Below are positions 60,242 through 64,000 of a stretch of DNA of 64,000 nucleotides, piece after piece (position 1 is the stretch's first letter; every line of letters begins with the position of its first letter). This DNA is from Hypoxylon rubiginosum. Taxonomy: Eukaryota > Ascomycota > Sordariomycetes > Xylariales > Hypoxylaceae. The position numbers and the translations under genes were made by a program. The notes under the pieces were generated by a model. The model searched no databases. It had not been told where the DNA came from and saw nothing but the letters and a program-made list of their open reading frames with translations. The stretch spans positions 1-64,000 of the forward strand of contig CADCXA010000033.1 of NCBI GenBank assembly GCA_902806565.1, in the 5' to 3' direction.

Positions 60242-61182
60242 GTAACATACCAACGGGATTTCGCAAAGCATGTCCCCATCTGAGGTGGAGGGTCTTGTAA
60301 AAGGGAAAAAACAAGGGGAGTCGTAACTTGTTTGTATTCGGCGAGGCGTAAATGATACCTTTTTTCACTCTTCGAGAAAAAATCAAAATCAAAATACCAG
60401 CGGTAGCATAGCGGGTTTTCGATTTTTTTCGTCTTGTTCCATCCAGGTGCAAGTTTTTGTTGCATCGAACTGGGAGTTGGGGCGTGGCGGTGGCTCCTTT
60501 GTTATTTTCACTCATACATACCCACGGCACTGGCCGGCATACCTTTACCTTACCTTACCTATTAGATCTGCGTTGTAAGTTCCATCGCTGTCCCTTTTGT
60601 CGCGGAATAGGACGGGAGAGAAGGGGTTGGTTGTCTTCGGATCAGATGTAGCTTAGGGGCGAGCGTTACTTACTACATATTTACTACGGGCTACCATATC
60701 AAGAGGTAGGTAGCCTTTGATGAGAATAGACTGCTTCAGTTCTTCTCAATATGGCCGTTTATAGGTTGCTCGCGATGGCATTGCATTTGCGGGTGGCACA
60801 TTTTCCGTGGATTTGTTTCAAATGTGCTTGCGTAAATTCTTATAATTCGACTAGTTTTATAGACTTCAAGGATCTGTGCTTGGTAAGATATAGGGTAAAG
60901 GTTATGTAGTAAGTAGATATTTTTAATTTTTATACGAGTCTACCACGCTCTATATCCCATCCACCCTTGCGTGCTCTTTCGAGTACGCGGGTCCTGTGCC
61001 CATAATATTACACGTAGTATATGTATTTGTGAGACCGTACCCGCAAATAGCGAGCCTCTGTAGGGGATTTCTTCGTCGTCGTCGTATGTCCCCTTTACGG
61101 TGGGATGTCCGTCTGTATCCTTTCCTAGGCTTTCCCACTTTCGCTTTATCTTCTTCTGCGTAGAGTAGATAATTCATATCTG

Positions 61183-61238
<56 letters not shown>

Positions 61239-61332
61239 ACCTCCACCATGTAGCATCATCTCCTTGTCTTCCCCACCTCCCAAATATTTTTCTTCTTCTC
61301 CGCCTACAAACGCTTCAAGATATCCGGAGAGA
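60242..61332. other. Convergent 3' spacer with microsatellite
   Basis: About 1.1 kb between two convergent genes. It contains a TTACCTTACCTTACC run near 60,546 and the (CT)n tract at 61,184-61,235. No gene is seen. Confidence 0.45.
61184..61235. repeat. (CT)n microsatellite, about 26 units
   Basis: An essentially uninterrupted CT dinucleotide run about 100 bp beyond the MRPS8 stop codon, in the spacer between convergent genes. Confidence 0.9.
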
Positions 61333-61827
61333 TCACGGGCTGATCCTGCACAGCAGCGTACCGCCGACCTTGCGCTCGATGGCCTCGCGTATCTCGAGGG
61401 TGCCCCGGTCGGTGCTCAGCATGATGCACTCGCCGAGGTTGAGGCCGCGGTGCGGGTGCGCGTCGAACCCGCGGGCGAGGCGCTCGAGGCTGCTCAGGTT
61501 GGCGGACGAGGCGCGCTTGGGCTTGGAGATGGGCTGCACGGAGCGGAATACCGGCTCGCTGTTGCCCGGGTTGTACTTGAGGCCGACCCAGAGGCGCTGC
61601 CGCGCCACGTTGGCCGTCGTCAGGGGCTCGGGTTCGTAGGTGGCGACGGAGGCCGGGTCGGGCGGGTGGGGCCCGCCGCGCGTGACGAAGGAGAGGAAGC
61701 CCGCGCGGTGCATGGCGAGGGCGAGGGCCAGGTTGTACTTGGTGTGCGGGACCGACGTCAGGCCCAGCCGCGCGCGGGACGCGTTTTGTAGGTGCGAGCA
61801 CATGTTGACGATGTTAATGAGCCCCAT
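61333..61827 (-). CDS. MRPS8: Mitochondrial ribosomal protein S8 (uS8m)
   Basis: Single exon, 164 aa, part of the small mitoribosomal subunit that binds the central domain of the 15S rRNA. The start at 61827 gives MGLINIVNMCSHLQNASRAR, matching the family start; an upstream ATG would add about 50 unrelated residues. Further motifs are RLWVGLKYN, ISKPKRA and the C-terminal LSTDRGTLEIREAIERKVGG with LLCRI. Length is close to the yeast protein. It is divergent from the gene at 62,530. Confidence 0.92.
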   Translation of the reverse strand: MGLINIVNMCSHLQNASRARLGLTSVPHTKYNLALALAMHRAGFLSFVTRGGPHPPDPASVATYEPEPLTTANVARQRLWVGLKYNPGNSEPVFRSVQPISKPKRASSANLSSLERLARGFDAHPHRGLNLGECIMLSTDRGTLEIREAIERKVGGTLLCRISP

Positions 61828-62529
61828 CTTGGACGGTGGTTCTTCGTAGTCGTTCCCCCAGGTCGGTTTTTGTTGACTTTGTCCCGTGCGGTGCTGGGAA
61901 TTGCTACGGGGTGCAATCTTGAAGCTATCACCAGATTCCAATGGGGACAGACGAAAAAGAAGAAGTGGGTCTTCCACCTTACGGCTTCAATTGAAAATTG
62001 GACGGAATATTCAACCGCCGAACCAATTCAAAATGGAGTCTTCCATCGTCTATCGATAAGGGAGCTAGAGCTAATCAGGGATCCACACTCAAGTCAATAC
62101 CCCTCATTGGCCGGCAGAAATCCCCCACTATCGCAGCTCCTGAACGTGGGAGTGGGCGGTTAAGCGCCGAAGCAGCTCGTCTCTTCTCATCCTCCCCTCA
62201 CCTTATGCAGGGTCGAATGGGCAGTGACTTGGGTGGTACGGGCTGGTAGGCAAATGATTTTTATTTAGAAAAGGCGTCTAAGGTAGAGTGATCGTCATTT
62301 AATGGTGTCATCTTTTTCTGAGAGCTTCCGCGTAAATGGTAGGTTTCTTTTTCTCTTTCTCCTTTTCCACCTTGGACTCGAGACTATTTTGAAGCTTCCG
62401 GTCGACTTTTGACTTTTCGCTACATGAAGAACGGCATTGAATTACGTCTGCCTACCCATACTTAAATATAGTCATCACTCTCTGCTGTACTAGCGCACCG
62501 CCCTTGGAAAAGGCCGAATCACGACCGAG
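61828..62529. promoter_or_regulatory. Divergent promoter region
   Basis: 702 bp between the MRPS8 start and the next gene's start. CCAAT occurs at 62,021-62,025. CT-rich runs near 62,345-62,370 suit a leader for the plus-strand gene. No further structure is seen. Confidence 0.4.
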
Positions 62530-64000
62530 ATGGCTGTTCGGCCTGGTGAGGAGAACGTTGCGACGCTGTAAGTGCCCGGTGCCAAAGGGATAGACGATGT
62601 TTAGGATATCCAGAACATTACAGTGACTGAACTTTCTTCCTTCGTAATAGCTTCGCGGACGTTCATTACTTTTACGGATCGCCCGAAGCGAAACCGCTGC
62701 ATCATCGCTTCGACAAGGGATCTTACGTGTACCTGTTTGAGAATGCGAACGATCGGAGAGCGCGCGTTGAGATTGCAAACCAACCGGGCAGAGACGACCA
62801 AGATGCCTTTGATGGATGTAAGAACTACGCAGCAGATCTGCTCAGTACCTTGCGCGTATCCTAATGACTGTTCGATGTAGTCCTGGATAGAACACGGATC
62901 CGGTATTCCTACAAGCAACAATGTCTCGTGAGCATCGTAGTCGAAGGGGTGCCCGGTGCGCCCACAGACCCAAGCCAGTGGCATCTTCCAACGTACGACC
63001 CGCGTAATGAGAGCAAATACCATTACAAGCTCCATTCGGTCGATATCTACTTCTGGACTCAGGCCGACGCTCTACAGTTTGTCAACGGCGTGCGAAGGGT
63101 CTTACCGCCGGCTCAAGTAGAAGTTGCAGATGAGCCAGGCCCGCCGCCGCTCCCGTACGGCCAGTCCCACGACGCGAATCCCCTAGTACAGAAATTAGAA
63201 AATGTCGCCATCTCAGACCCGAGATACTCGAGCCCTAAACCTGCACCGCAGGGTATTCCTTCATTTGCCCCTCCCCCGACGTCAGGGTCTGGGCTGGACA
63301 GCAAGGGAGCTTCGCCTCAGAACTTCGCGCCGATCGCGTATAATCCGGCCGCACCACCCGCCGCCGAACAGAGGATACATCGGGAGAAGACTCCCCCTCC
63401 GATAGAAGAGGACGGACGAGATCCCCTCGCGGCGGCCGTCGCACGCGATTATGCGCCACCCTATACTCCCGGGTACGGAGCGACAAACTTCTCAGCTCCG
63501 CCAGGTGCTGCCGGTCTACCTGGGCCTCCAACCCATCCCGGTCTCGTGAGTCCCGGCCTGCCGACGCCCGGCCTCATCAGCCCCGGCCTGCCAACCCCAG
63601 GCATAGCAAGCCCAGGCTTCCCGCCGCCCCAATTCGCACACCTGCAGCGCTCGACGACGATGCCGGTGTCCGGCATGGCGTCGCCGGGTCTCGCAAGCCC
63701 CTACGGCGCCAACTTCCCCGGCTCTCCTGGCTTCGCGCCCCCGCCGCAGAGCGCGCAGCACCACCACCCGACTCCCCCTCCGGTCCAGAGCCCCGGCCTA
63801 CCCCCGCCGCCCCCGGGAGGCTACGCGCAGTACCCTTTCGGTAGCGCGCAGCAGCAGACGCCCGGCGCGGCGGACTACAGCATCCACCAGCAGCTGTACC
63901 GGCCGACGGAGCAGGAGCACGCGGCTAAGTACGGCGTTTACAAGCCCAAGCCGGAGGGGGGGCCGAGCAAGCTCGGGCAGAACGCGGAGAGGCTCGAGAA
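62530..64000 (+). CDS. Conserved fungal protein with proline-rich tail, 3' end outside window
   Basis: Exons 62530-62567, 62651-62817 and 62881 to beyond 64,000 give 441 codons so far, without a stop. The first about 170 residues form a compact globular region (ATLFADVHYFYGSPEAKP, HRFDKGSYVYLFENAND, SVDIYFWTQADALQFVNGVR) typical of a conserved fungal family of unknown function. The rest is disordered, rich in Pro/Gly/Ala/Ser, with a repeated PGLxSPGL/PTPGL unit at about 300-330 and Gln/His-rich pieces near the window end. An adaptor or scaffold role is possible but not shown. Both introns are in phase and use GTAAGT/GTAAGA donors. Confidence 0.85.

Overview
The window is nuclear DNA from a filamentous ascomycete (Pezizomycotina, most likely Sordariomycetes). 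The evidence is short GT-AG introns of about 48-140 bp, fungal families such as Pth11/rhodopsin-like receptors, HET-like proteins and heme-thiolate peroxidases, and a large AT-saturated block of the kind left by repeat-induced point mutation (RIP). The species cannot be named from the sequence. All gene models were assembled by hand from reading frames, splice sites and remembered family motifs; no database was searched.

Layout. (1) 1-17,110 is almost pure A/T with no believable gene. It holds several short-period tandem arrays, some in mirrored pairs. (2) 17,110-30,000 is an accessory gene zone: a rhodopsin-like seven-helix membrane protein (-), a secreted FAD-linked oxidase (+), a head-to-head pair of HET-like paralogues (- and +), a secreted agmatinase (-), and, divergent from it, a broken formamidase (+) that runs directly into a transcription-factor fragment lacking its zinc cluster. 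(3) 29,850-33,880 carries a flavin monooxygenase with an N-terminal NTF2-like extension (-), bracketed by two inverted copies of a decayed repeat. A separate foldback/MITE-like element lies between it and the factor fragment. (4) 33,900-43,290 is gene-poor: one short heme-thiolate peroxidase (-) and several coding-looking relics. (5) 43,292-46,697 holds a DHA2-type MFS exporter (+), a relic gene (-) and a small four-helix membrane protein (+). (6) 49,043-64,000 is ordinary core genome: a GPI-type aspartic protease (+), mitochondrial EF-G1 (MEF1, +), homoisocitrate dehydrogenase (LYS12, -), a long Ser/Pro/Ala- and Glu-rich protein (+), mitochondrial ribosomal protein S8 (-) and the 5' part of a conserved fungal protein with a proline-rich tail (+).

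Functional links. Agmatinase and formamidase both release nitrogen from amidine/amide substrates and face away from a shared 765-bp region with GATA-factor sites, so they look like a nitrogen-scavenging pair in which one partner has died. The HET pair shares a 307-bp promoter and one member ends at a stop where the other has a conserved tryptophan codon. Two of the premature stops fit C-to-T changes at CpA, and the two inverted repeat copies differ almost only by transitions, so RIP-like mutation may have reached well outside the AT block. The core genes at the right are intact and show nothing unusual.
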